Below are positions 28,220-34,475 of a stretch of 37,570 nt of DNA, one piece after another. The translations under genes were made by a program, and so were the position numbers. Each line of letters starts with the position of its first letter. The first letter of the stretch is position 1. The notes below the pieces were generated by a model that was given only the letters and a program-made list of their open reading frames with translations, was not told the origin of the DNA and made no database searches. Where the stretch lies: the NCBI GenBank assembly GCA_026993525.1, contig JALWSS010000202.1:1-37570 (forward strand). The letters run 5' to 3'. This DNA is from Saprospiraceae bacterium. GTDB lineage: Bacteria; Bacteroidota; Bacteroidia; Chitinophagales; Saprospiraceae.

Positions 28220-28302
28220 CCCTGTCTGCCGCCCTGTCTGCTGCCAGGCAGGCAGCCCGTCTGTCAGCCGCCCGTCTGGCCGCCGGACAGGGACAGGGCA
28301 GG
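28220..28302. repeat. GC-rich REP-like inverted repeat cluster
   Basis: This segment consists of direct and inverted copies of CTGTCTGCC, CAGGCAGGCAG, CCGTCTGTC and CGGACAGGGACAGGG. It can fold into several competing stems. A peptide frame runs across it but is made only of Ala, Arg, Ser, Leu and Gln, as expected for repeat DNA. Confidence 0.7.
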
Positions 28303-28325
28303 TCTCTAAACTTCTCTAAACCTCC
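28302..28325 (-). repeat. 10-bp period repeat on the minus strand (GGTTTAGAGA type)
   Basis: On the minus strand this reads GGTTTAGAGA then AGTTTAGAGA. It is the same 10-bp unit as at 29411-29446 but in the opposite orientation, so the two arrays flank arsM as inverted repeats. Confidence 0.7.
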
Positions 28326-28352
28326 CGTCCCGAACTTGATTCGGGATCGGGA
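28326..28352. repeat. Second GGGATC palindromic repeat
   Basis: TCCCGAA (28328-28334), loop CTTGA, TTCGGGA (28340-28346), then TCGGGATC. It shares stem and tail with the element at 11491-11545. Confidence 0.8.
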
Positions 28353-28371
28353 TCAACCACTCTCAACCACT

Positions 28372-28395
28372 GAGCGCACTTTTTGCAGTGCGCTC
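28372..28395. other. Perfect 9-bp stem-loop next to the arsM 3' end
   Basis: GAGCGCACT and AGTGCGCTC pair perfectly around TTTTGC. It lies 26 bases beyond the arsM stop codon. No T-run follows on the minus strand, so it is not a standard terminator, but it could protect or end the arsM mRNA. Confidence 0.6.
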
Positions 28396-28420
28396 ATGTG
28401 TTGAAATTGTTGAAAGGCTT

Positions 28421-29389
28421 TCAGCAGCAGCCGCCCCCGTCGTAAAACCAGGTAGATTCCGATATGTAAATGTCGTTGCGGCCGAGGGCCGTGAGCGCAG
28501 CGGCTGTTTTGTCGCAGACGGCAGCGGGCTGGTTGTAAAGGAGTACGTGGCCTTTTTCGTCGTCAAAAAATTCCTCATTTCCGAAGTAGATGGCAGTTTT
28601 TCCGGTGAACACGCAGGCTCCGTCGGCCGGCATGGGGTCTTTGATGGCACATACCTCCACGCTTTCGATGGGGATGATGTGGTCGGTGTCGTAGTGGCCG
28701 GGGTCCAGCAGGCGGTAAGGGCGTTTGGCCCTGATCTCGATGGTGCCGAAACCTACACTGGTGAGCATGCGGATGTAGTCCTTTAATGGGATGGCCCCCG
28801 TGAGGCATTGTGCCCGGAGGCGCTCGTCGTTTTTGAGGTGTTGCGGAATTTCCTCTTCGCAAACGGGGTCCGACAACACCAGCTTGCCGTGGGGTTTCAG
28901 CACCCGGTACATTTCACGGAGGGCTTTCTGAAGGTCGTCCACCTTGAAGATGTTGAACAGGCAATTTTGCGCAGCGACATCAATGCTGTTGTCCTCCACG
29001 GGCAAGGAAAGCGCATCGCCCTTGCGCAGGTCCACAAATTCACTTTTGAACCAGGGATTCTGCCTTTCTGCTTCGGCAAAATTTTCCCGGCAGGCACTGA
29101 GCATCTCATCCACCACATCCACACCGATGACACCGCCTTTGTAGCGGCTGAAATAGCTGAACTGCAACAGTTCCATTCCTCCGCCAACGCCCACGTACAG
29201 GATTTTGGGGTCATTCACCAGGTCGCGGGGGTGCACCGTGCTTCCGCAACCGTAGTTCATCTCCAGCATTTTCTTCGGAATCTTCAGGCCCGGCAATTGC
29301 CAAATGGGAGTGGTGGTGCAACAAAGGCCGACTTCCGGCTCCAGGGCCGCTTTTTTGTAAACGTCAATGGTGGTATTCAGGTAGGTCAT
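28421..29389 (-). CDS. arsM: Arsenite methyltransferase, arsenosugar-type ArsM
   Basis: A 322-residue SAM-dependent methyltransferase that methylates As(III). The N-terminus EVGLCCTTTPIWQLPGLKIP and NYGCGSTV are typical of ArsM proteins of the arsenosugar pathway. SAM motif I is ILYVGVGGGMELL (63-75) with GVIGVDVVDEML after it. Candidate arsenic-binding thiols are Cys23, Cys24, Cys48 and the Cys in RAQCLTGA, and the protein ends in a glycine-cysteine tail (YDGGGCC). The usual partner arsS (radical SAM) is not in this window, nor is any arsR, arsB or arsC. The gene is flanked by inverted 10-bp repeat arrays. Confidence 0.9.
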   Translation of the reverse strand: MTYLNTTIDVYKKAALEPEVGLCCTTTPIWQLPGLKIPKKMLEMNYGCGSTVHPRDLVNDPKILYVGVGGGMELLQFSYFSRYKGGVIGVDVVDEMLSACRENFAEAERQNPWFKSEFVDLRKGDALSLPVEDNSIDVAAQNCLFNIFKVDDLQKALREMYRVLKPHGKLVLSDPVCEEEIPQHLKNDERLRAQCLTGAIPLKDYIRMLTSVGFGTIEIRAKRPYRLLDPGHYDTDHIIPIESVEVCAIKDPMPADGACVFTGKTAIYFGNEEFFDDEKGHVLLYNQPAAVCDKTAAALTALGRNDIYISESTWFYDGGGCC

Positions 29390-29410
29390 TCTAAATGGGT
29401 TTAGTTAATT

Positions 29411-29446
29411 GGTTTAGAGGAGTTTAGAGGGGTTTAGAGGGGTTTC
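29411..29446 (+). repeat. 10-bp period tandem repeat (GGTTTAGAGG)
   Basis: Units GGTTTAGAGG, AGTTTAGAGG, GGTTTAGAGG and a partial GGTTT, exactly every 10 bases, in the promoter side of arsM. They belong to the same family as 28302-28325 (inverted) and resemble the G/T array at 8051-8100. Confidence 0.85.
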
Positions 29447-29520
29447 TACCTCTGCTTCAATCAACTTTCAATTCTTTCGGTTGCTCCTTTCAGTCCTGCA
29501 TCGATCACAGGAGAAAAACG

Positions 29521-29550
29521 ATGTGTCGCCATTGCGGCGGCAGCCGCTAA
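29521..29550 (+). CDS. Candidate nine-residue leader peptide (MCRHCGGSR)
   Basis: ATG-TGT-CGC-CAT-TGC-GGC-GGC-AGC-CGC-TAA encodes a nine-residue peptide with a CxxC motif. It is preceded by AGGAG with a 7-base spacing, a clear Shine-Dalgarno sequence, which is uncommon in this window. Codons five to nine can form a GCGGC/GCCGC stem. It is upstream of the lipoprotein methyltransferase, but a promoter element at 29604 separates them. It could be a leader peptide or chance. Confidence 0.3.
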   Translation: MCRHCGGSR

Positions 29551-29603
29551 GTAAACATGTAATCTCCGAATAGCTGAAATTCTACCGGCCACGGTTTTTG
29601 AAT

Positions 29604-29611
29604 TATCTTCG
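29604..29611 (+). promoter_or_regulatory. Possible promoter minus-7 element of the methyltransferase lipoprotein
   Basis: TATCTTCG lies 51 bases before the ATG at 29663. It shares the 13-base context ATTATCTTCGCAG with the bcp upstream region. No good minus-33 element is seen. Confidence 0.35.
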
Positions 29612-29662
29612 CAGCGACATTGTCTCAATCACTTGCCCGATCTGCCCGAACTTTTTAACCTC

Positions 29663-30391
29663 ATGTACTTCAGAATTACCCTCTTAGCATTGCTCGCCTC
29701 GCTGGTTCTCGCCTGCAGCAACCACGCATCCGGAGACCCGACAGCCATCATGCCCGCCAACGGCAAGGACAGCGCCGAAAACCCGGACAGCTCAGAAACT
29801 GCCACCAGCCTCGACAGCCTGCTGACCAAATACGACCCGCCCGACAGGGTGCTGTGGCAAAAACCCGAACTGGTCATTCAGAAAATGGGCGATCTCGAAA
29901 ACAAAGTGGTAGCCGATATCGGAGCGGGCTCCGGCTTTTTCTCGCGCCGCCTGGCGCAACACGCCAAAAAGGTCATCGCCGTGGAGGTGGACCCCCGATT
30001 CATTCATTTCATGGACAGCATCAAACTGGTGGAACTGGCCCCCGACTACCAAAAGCGCTTTGAAACCCGCCTGGCCACTTACAACAACTCCAAACTCAGA
30101 CCCGGCGAGGCAGACATCATCCTGGTGGTGAACACCTACATCTATTTCCAAAACCGGGTGCAGTACCTGCGCCACCTGCTGGATGTGCTGCCCGAAAACG
30201 GGCAACTGGTCATCGTGGATTTTAAAAAGAAACGTTTGCCCATCAGCTACCCCCCGCAAAACATCAGGCTGGAGCTGTGGAAGGTGGAAAAAGAACTGCA
30301 GGAAGCCGGCTTCACCGGCATCGTTTCTGACGACTGCTCGCTGGACTACCAGTACATCGTCACGGCCCAAAAGGGCCGGCAGGTGCAATAG
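29663..30391 (+). CDS. SAM-dependent methyltransferase with a lipoprotein signal peptide
   Basis: A 242-residue protein. The ATG at 29663 starts a lipoprotein signal (MYFRITLLALLASLVLAC, lipidated Cys18), followed by a low-complexity Ser/Asp/Pro linker to about residue 55. The rest is a class I methyltransferase domain: motif I VADIGAGSGFFSRRLA, the acidic VEVDP after beta 2, ILVVNTYIYF and ENGQLVIVDFKKKRLP. The N-terminal segment DRVLWQKPE precedes the fold. An exported SAM enzyme is odd, because SAM is cytoplasmic; either the domain has lost methyl transfer, or the signal directs it to the inner leaflet of a membrane. It is divergent from arsM and ends one base from the converging TIM-barrel gene. 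Confidence 0.85.
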   Translation: MYFRITLLALLASLVLACSNHASGDPTAIMPANGKDSAENPDSSETATSLDSLLTKYDPPDRVLWQKPELVIQKMGDLENKVVADIGAGSGFFSRRLAQHAKKVIAVEVDPRFIHFMDSIKLVELAPDYQKRFETRLATYNNSKLRPGEADIILVVNTYIYFQNRVQYLRHLLDVLPENGQLVIVDFKKKRLPISYPPQNIRLELWKVEKELQEAGFTGIVSDDCSLDYQYIVTAQKGRQVQ

Positions 30392-30392
30392 C

Positions 30393-31304
30393 TTAAAAAT
30401 CATCCACTTTTCTGTACGCTTCGATCATTGCCATCTCACCTTCTGCACCGGGCATCGAGTTGCCGTGTTCCATTCCGAGAATACCGTCGTAGCCCTTTGA
30501 AGCAATGTGACTGAAAACGTTGAGGTAATTGATCTCGCCGGTGGTGGGCTCTTTCCTGCCGGGGTTGTCGCCAATCTGAAAATAGGCAATTTCCTCCCAG
30601 GCCAGATCAATGTTGGGAATGAGGTTGCCTTCCTGAATCTGCTGGTGGTAAATATCGAAAAGGATTTTGCACGAAGGGCTGTCCACTGCCTTGCAAATCT
30701 CATAAGCCTGAGCCGCCTTTGTCAGAAACAGTCCGGGATGGTTCCGGAAATTGAGCGGCTCCAGCACCATCACCAGTCCGTGGGGTTCCAGGATGTTGGC
30801 GGCCCGCTTCAGCGCTTCCACCACATTGGCCGTTTGGTAGCCCATGTCCAGGCGCAGGTCCAGGTGGCCGGGCACCACCGTCATCCATTTGGCATTCACT
30901 CGCTTCGCAACCTCTACACTGCTCCTGATGTCATTCAGAAACTCTTCCCGAAGATCAGGGTTGCCACTGGCCAGGTTGGGTTCCTTCCAGTATATTTTGT
31001 GGGCCACAAACACCCCCATCTCAATGCCGAGACGGCTCATGGTTTTGGCCATTTTCTCTTGCAGGGCCACTTCCCGGTCTTTCATTCCATTGTCTTCAAA
31101 AGCCCGGAACCCCTCATCGGCGATGAACTCCAGCTGGGCAATGAGGTCTTTGCCGGCACTGTGCTCAAACATGCCCGGGTGAGGGGCATACTTCAGTTTG
31201 AATGGTTGGTTTGGTTTTACTTCGCCCTGTCGGGCAATGGCCGGAGAAGCCGAGAATGCAGCGGCCGCCATCAGGCCATTTCTGACGAAAGCTCTTCTTT
31301 CCAT
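30393..31304 (-). CDS. Tat-exported TIM-barrel protein, hydroxypyruvate isomerase / xylose isomerase-like
   Basis: A 303-residue protein with a twin-arginine signal (MERRAFVRNGLMAAAAFSAS, cleavage near AIA) and an AP-endonuclease-2/xylose-isomerase-like barrel of the hydroxypyruvate isomerase family. Segments include FIADEGFRAFEDNG, GLVMVLEPLNF (metal-ligand Glu), CKILFDIYHQQIQEGN (Asp/His) and GILGMEHGNSM (Glu). The start at 31304 is set by the twin-arginine signal; an open frame continues upstream through the tRNA genes but is not coding. Natural substrate unknown. Its promoter would overlap the palindromic CTTTGCAAACAAAG region shared with the tRNA-Ser promoter. Confidence 0.87.
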   Translation of the reverse strand: MERRAFVRNGLMAAAAFSASPAIARQGEVKPNQPFKLKYAPHPGMFEHSAGKDLIAQLEFIADEGFRAFEDNGMKDREVALQEKMAKTMSRLGIEMGVFVAHKIYWKEPNLASGNPDLREEFLNDIRSSVEVAKRVNAKWMTVVPGHLDLRLDMGYQTANVVEALKRAANILEPHGLVMVLEPLNFRNHPGLFLTKAAQAYEICKAVDSPSCKILFDIYHQQIQEGNLIPNIDLAWEEIAYFQIGDNPGRKEPTTGEINYLNVFSHIASKGYDGILGMEHGNSMPGAEGEMAMIEAYRKVDDF

Positions 31305-31352
31305 CTTCGTGAATTGAGGGTTGATCGTGTTGCGAGGCGGAAGGTATAAAAC

Positions 31353-31383
31353 TTTGCAAACAAAGAGGGCGGGGCTATATTTG
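31353..31383 (+). promoter_or_regulatory. Promoter of tRNA-Ser
   Basis: TTTG at 31353-31356, a 19-base spacer and TATATTTG at 31376-31383 exactly match the Bacteroidota sigma-A consensus (TTTG-N19-TAnnTTTG). Transcription would begin around 31390, about 13 bases before the tRNA. Confidence 0.85.
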
Positions 31384-31402
31384 CAAGCGCTTGATCCGAA
31401 AA

Positions 31403-31491
31403 GGAGAGATGCCGGAGTGGTCGAACGGGGCGGTCTCGAAAATCGCTGTTCCGGGTAACCGGAACCGGGGGTTCGAATCCCTCTCTCTCCG
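31403..31491 (+). tRNA. tRNA-Ser (anticodon CGA)
   Basis: The acceptor stem GGAGAGA/TCTCTCC pairs perfectly. The anticodon stem GCGGT/ATCGC encloses the loop CTCGAAA, giving anticodon CGA, which reads UCG. The long variable arm GTTCCGG-GTAA-CCGGAAC is characteristic of serine tRNA, and the T-arm contains GTTCGAATC. The discriminator is G at 31491 and CCA is not encoded. Confidence 0.97.
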
Positions 31492-31494
31492 CTG

Positions 31495-31530
31495 AAAAGC
31501 AGTGCCGCAAGGCGCTGCTTTTTGTGTTTT
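31495..31530 (+). terminator. Terminator of tRNA-Ser
   Basis: AAAAGCAGTGCC (31495-31506) pairs with GGCGCTGCTTTT (31511-31522) around GCAA, followed by TTGTGTTTT. The stem starts four bases after the tRNA. Confidence 0.9.
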
Positions 31531-31586
31531 GGGAGCACCCGATTTTGAAAGAACAGGCAGGCAAGAAAACGGCCACGACGGATATA

Positions 31587-31613
31587 AAAAAAGCCCTCCG
31601 GAACGGAAGGCTT
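31587..31613 (-). terminator. Terminator of tRNA-Val
   Basis: On the minus strand AAAGCCTTCCG-TTC-CGGAGGGCTTTTTTT forms a stem with one mismatch and a T-run, directly after the tRNA-Val 3' end. Confidence 0.88.
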
Positions 31614-31616
31614 TGG

Positions 31617-31691
31617 TGGGTGATGAAGGATTTGAACCTCCGACCCCCTGCTTGTAAGGCAGGTGCTCTGAACCAACTGAGCTAATCACCC
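31617..31691 (-). tRNA. tRNA-Val (anticodon UAC)
   Basis: On the minus strand the acceptor stem GGGTGAT/ATCACCC pairs fully. The D-arm is GCTCAGTTGGTTCAGAGC, the anticodon stem CCTGC/GCAGG encloses CTTACAA (anticodon TAC, valine), and the T-arm is GGAGGTTCAAATCCTTC. The discriminator is A; CCA is not encoded. Confidence 0.97.
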
Positions 31692-31729
31692 ATTTGTGGT
31701 TTATTTGAAGCTTTCTTCAAAAGCGGGTG

Positions 31730-31760
31730 CAAATATATAGGGTCATCCGAAATGCAACAA
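31730..31760 (-). promoter_or_regulatory. Promoter of tRNA-Val
   Basis: On the minus strand TTGTTG (31755-31760) is followed 17-20 bases later by TATATTTG (31730-31737), the same minus-7 octamer as for tRNA-Ser. Transcription would start about 30 bases before the tRNA. Confidence 0.75.
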
Positions 31761-31853
31761 CTTTGGATAAAAAAAAATTCAAAAACGCCACAGCGTCCGC
31801 TTACCCCGAAGTCCGCTACCTTTACGCTTACAGACGCATTTCGCCTGACAACT

Positions 31854-34421
31854 ATGAACCGAACCAAAAAATTAGCAAAATGGGGCCTTGCCATCCTGGC
31901 ATTGTTTACCCTTGCTTTGACGGGTATCAGCCTCTTGCTCGAAGAACAAATCGTCAGGCAATTGCTGGCCCAACTGAATGAGGAACTTGAACAGCCCATC
32001 AAAGTTGAAAGTGCCTCATTGTCGCTCATCAGGGACTTTCCCAACGCTTCGGTTTCACTTGTGCAAGTCCGGCTGAATGACCTTTCGGATTCTCTGCTGC
32101 TGAAAGCCGGAAGGGTTCAGTTCAGTTTCGGTGTGCTTGACCTCATCAACAATGCAGTGGTTTTTGATGCCATTCTCGTACAAGATGGGGAGCTACACCT
32201 TCACATTGACAAACACGGCGTACCGAACTACCAGATTCTGAAACCAGCAGGCTTTGAGCGTGAAAATAATTCGACAATAATTTTGCAAGAGGCGCTGTTG
32301 TCAGATGTCCAAATCACCTACACCAACAATCAGCTCTCGCAACATTTTTCGCAGAATGTGAAAAAAGCAAAATTCTCGGGGTCTTTTGCCGAGCGTGCTT
32401 TTGCCCTTCGGTCAAACGCCGTTTGTTTCTCTGATTCTATTCGTCTCAATGAAAATACCTTTCTCAAAAATCTGGAATGGGGCTATCAAGCTGATCTGTA
32501 TGTGGATAAAATAAACCACAATTTTGAGCTGCGAACCGCCTCACTAAACATCGAAGAAAGCGAATTCGCCTGCAGTGGTACAGTACGGTCCAATGACAGT
32601 GGCCAGGTTTACGATCTCAACATTTCCGGCAGTGATTTTGACCCCGGCACAGTGCTGGAGGCCTTGTCAGGGGCGATACCCTACGACATCGGGGACCTTT
32701 ACTGTGAGGGGAACCTACACCTCAACGCAAGGATAAAAGGAGAATATTCAAAAGATCATTTCCCGGAAATAAACGGCAACATCGAGCTGGAGCGGGGAGA
32801 ATTGGATCACCCTGATCTTTACTACCCCATCGAAGACGCCACGCTGACTGCCAGCTTCACCAACTCCGCCGTAAATGCTACAGGGCCCACAGTATTTGAA
32901 ATAAGCCGGCTCAAAGGATATGTTGACAAAATGCCCGTGGAAGTGTTTTTCAGAATGGAGAACATTGAGAATCCTTACCTGGACATTGTCGCAGACGGGG
33001 AGCTTCCCCTTCGTGAAATTATCCGCTTTGTCGAATATCTTCCCATCGAGGGTCCCGAAGGCCATCTCATTTTCAGAACTGTGAAGCTGAGCGGACTGGC
33101 TTCGCAAATCACTGACCCCGGAAATTGGGGCAAGGTAGTGATGAAAGGCGAATTGGAATGCAAAGACCTGGCGTTTCAATACAATGGAACACCCGTCAGC
33201 ATTGCTGCCGGCTTTTTCAAATTTGACGACGCCAAAGCAGAGTTGAAAAACCTGCAAGTTACATTGGAGGATAGTGATATACAGATTTCAGGAACCGCAA
33301 ATGATTTGCTGCCCGTTGTCTTTGCCGGACTGTCAAATTCTGAAAGTAATACTGCCGCCATTGAATTCAACATCCTGCTCGAAAGCGAATATATGGATGT
33401 AAAAAACGTGATGAACACCATCCTTTCCAACCACAATGCCACAGCCCGGAAGGAGGTCAACTCCAACACAACAGAAGCCCAAACAATTGTTGATATTGGC
33501 TATAATCTCAATGGCACTTTTGGCGCCAGGCTCGATAAATTCACATTCGGAAAATTTGAAGGGAAACATTTCAAAGGCTCGCTGCGGATTGGGAACAATG
33601 TACTCAAAGTCAAAGGCCGTGCTGATGCAATGAACGGGCATTGCCAGATGGAATCCACCATCAGGTTGCAGCGTGAACCCACCATCAGCGCCCAGGTTTT
33701 ATTTGAAAATACAGACATCAAAAAACTGTTTGAGCAAGGAAATGACCTGGGGCAGGGTTTTGTCCGTTCCGAACACCTCGATGGCACCATGAACGCTGGA
33801 GCACTGATTTACGGCCATTGGGATTCCCTTCTCCGTTTCGACAACAACAGTTTGCACATCCTGGCAGGGGTCAAAATCGAGGATGGCTATCTCAGGAATT
33901 TTGATTTGCTGGAGTCTTTTTCGGACTATGTTGAAAATGACGATTTGAGAAAAGTCAAATTTGCCACCCTGTACAACTGGCTCGAGTACAGGGAAAATAC
34001 TTTTATCCTTCCGGCTATGTTCGTCCAAAACAACGCCATGAACCTCACCGTGTGCGGAACGCAGACTTTTGACGGGAGAATTGATTACAATTTTAAAATC
34101 AACGGCAGCCAGGTTCTCGAAAAAAAATTAGCCGCCCGGAAATTCAAAGGCAAACTCATTCCGGCGAAGAAAGATGGCTTTTTCAACCTTTACATCAATT
34201 TGCACGGAACAGTGAACAACTTTGATTACAGCCTTTCCAAAGGCAAAGTCAAAACTGCACTCCGAAAAAGTGAAGACAACAGGAGAAGAATCAAGCGAAT
34301 TATATTCGATGCCTTCGGGAAAGATGCATCTGCTTTCACCATTGGAGATGAAATGGCCAGTTTCGAAACACAGGATGATTTTTCGGAAGAGGATGGCACA
34401 GAGTACATCGAAGGCTTCTAA
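31854..34421 (+). CDS. AsmA-like family protein
   Basis: An 855-residue protein with one N-terminal transmembrane anchor (WGLAILALFTLALTGISLLL, about 9-28) followed by a long beta-rich extracytoplasmic region, typical of AsmA/TamB/YhdP-like lipid-transfer proteins. Characteristic features are the early segment IKVESASLSLIRDFPNASVSL and repeated patterns of alternating hydrophobic residues (VSIAAGFFKFDDAKAELKNL, DIQISGTANDLL). The C-terminal region (FDGRIDYNFKINGSQVL, KKDGFFNLYINLHGTVNN) resembles the AsmA-like C-terminal domain. The ATG at 31854 is preferred to an in-frame ATG at 31752, whose extension would overlap the tRNA-Val promoter. Likely role: phospholipid transport or outer-membrane maintenance, by family. 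It is followed by batD after 54 bases. Confidence 0.8.
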   Translation: MNRTKKLAKWGLAILALFTLALTGISLLLEEQIVRQLLAQLNEELEQPIKVESASLSLIRDFPNASVSLVQVRLNDLSDSLLLKAGRVQFSFGVLDLINNAVVFDAILVQDGELHLHIDKHGVPNYQILKPAGFERENNSTIILQEALLSDVQITYTNNQLSQHFSQNVKKAKFSGSFAERAFALRSNAVCFSDSIRLNENTFLKNLEWGYQADLYVDKINHNFELRTASLNIEESEFACSGTVRSNDSGQVYDLNISGSDFDPGTVLEALSGAIPYDIGDLYCEGNLHLNARIKGEYSKDHFPEINGNIELERGELDHPDLYYPIEDATLTASFTNSAVNATGPTVFEISRLKGYVDKMPVEVFFRMENIENPYLDIVADGELPLREIIRFVEYLPIEGPEGHLIFRTVKLSGLASQITDPGNWGKVVMKGELECKDLAFQYNGTPVSIAAGFFKFDDAKAELKNLQVTLEDSDIQISGTANDLLPVVFAGLSNSESNTAAIEFNILLESEYMDVKNVMNTILSNHNATARKEVNSNTTEAQTIVDIGYNLNGTFGARLDKFTFGKFEGKHFKGSLRIGNNVLKVKGRADAMNGHCQMESTIRLQREPTISAQVLFENTDIKKLFEQGNDLGQGFVRSEHLDGTMNAGALIYGHWDSLLRFDNNSLHILAGVKIEDGYLRNFDLLESFSDYVENDDLRKVKFATLYNWLEYRENTFILPAMFVQNNAMNLTVCGTQTFDGRIDYNFKINGSQVLEKKLAARKFKGKLIPAKKDGFFNLYINLHGTVNNFDYSLSKGKVKTALRKSEDNRRRIKRIIFDAFGKDASAFTIGDEMASFETQDDFSEEDGTEYIEGF

Positions 34422-34475
34422 TTTGCAGCCCTTTATTGACTGTTCCAAAAACCATCAGACCCTATAGGAGTGAAT

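Larger units (their letters stand above)
28066..28420. other. Repeat-rich intergenic region, 3' side of arsM
   Basis: There are 355 bases with no credible gene. From left to right: an AT-rich part; GTTTAGAGAC at 28197; a GC-rich CTGTCTGCC/GGCAGGCAG repeat cluster (28220-28302); two 10-bp units (28302-28325); a GGGATC palindrome (28326-28352); and a perfect 9-bp hairpin (28372-28395). Confidence 0.7.
29390..29662. other. Divergent intergenic region, arsM / methyltransferase lipoprotein
   Basis: There are 273 bases. It contains the GGTTTAGAGG repeat array (29411-29446), a nine-codon open frame with a good ribosome-binding site (29521-29550), and a TATCTTCG promoter element (29604-29611). Confidence 0.6.

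Noticed and set aside
28195-28404. 69-codon frame over the GC repeats
   Set aside because: The peptide is low-complexity Ala/Arg/Ser/Leu derived from the repeat units.
31305-31676. Upstream extension of the TIM-barrel protein through the tRNA genes
   Set aside because: It would read antisense through tRNA-Ser and sense through tRNA-Val; the twin-arginine signal at 31304 marks the real start.
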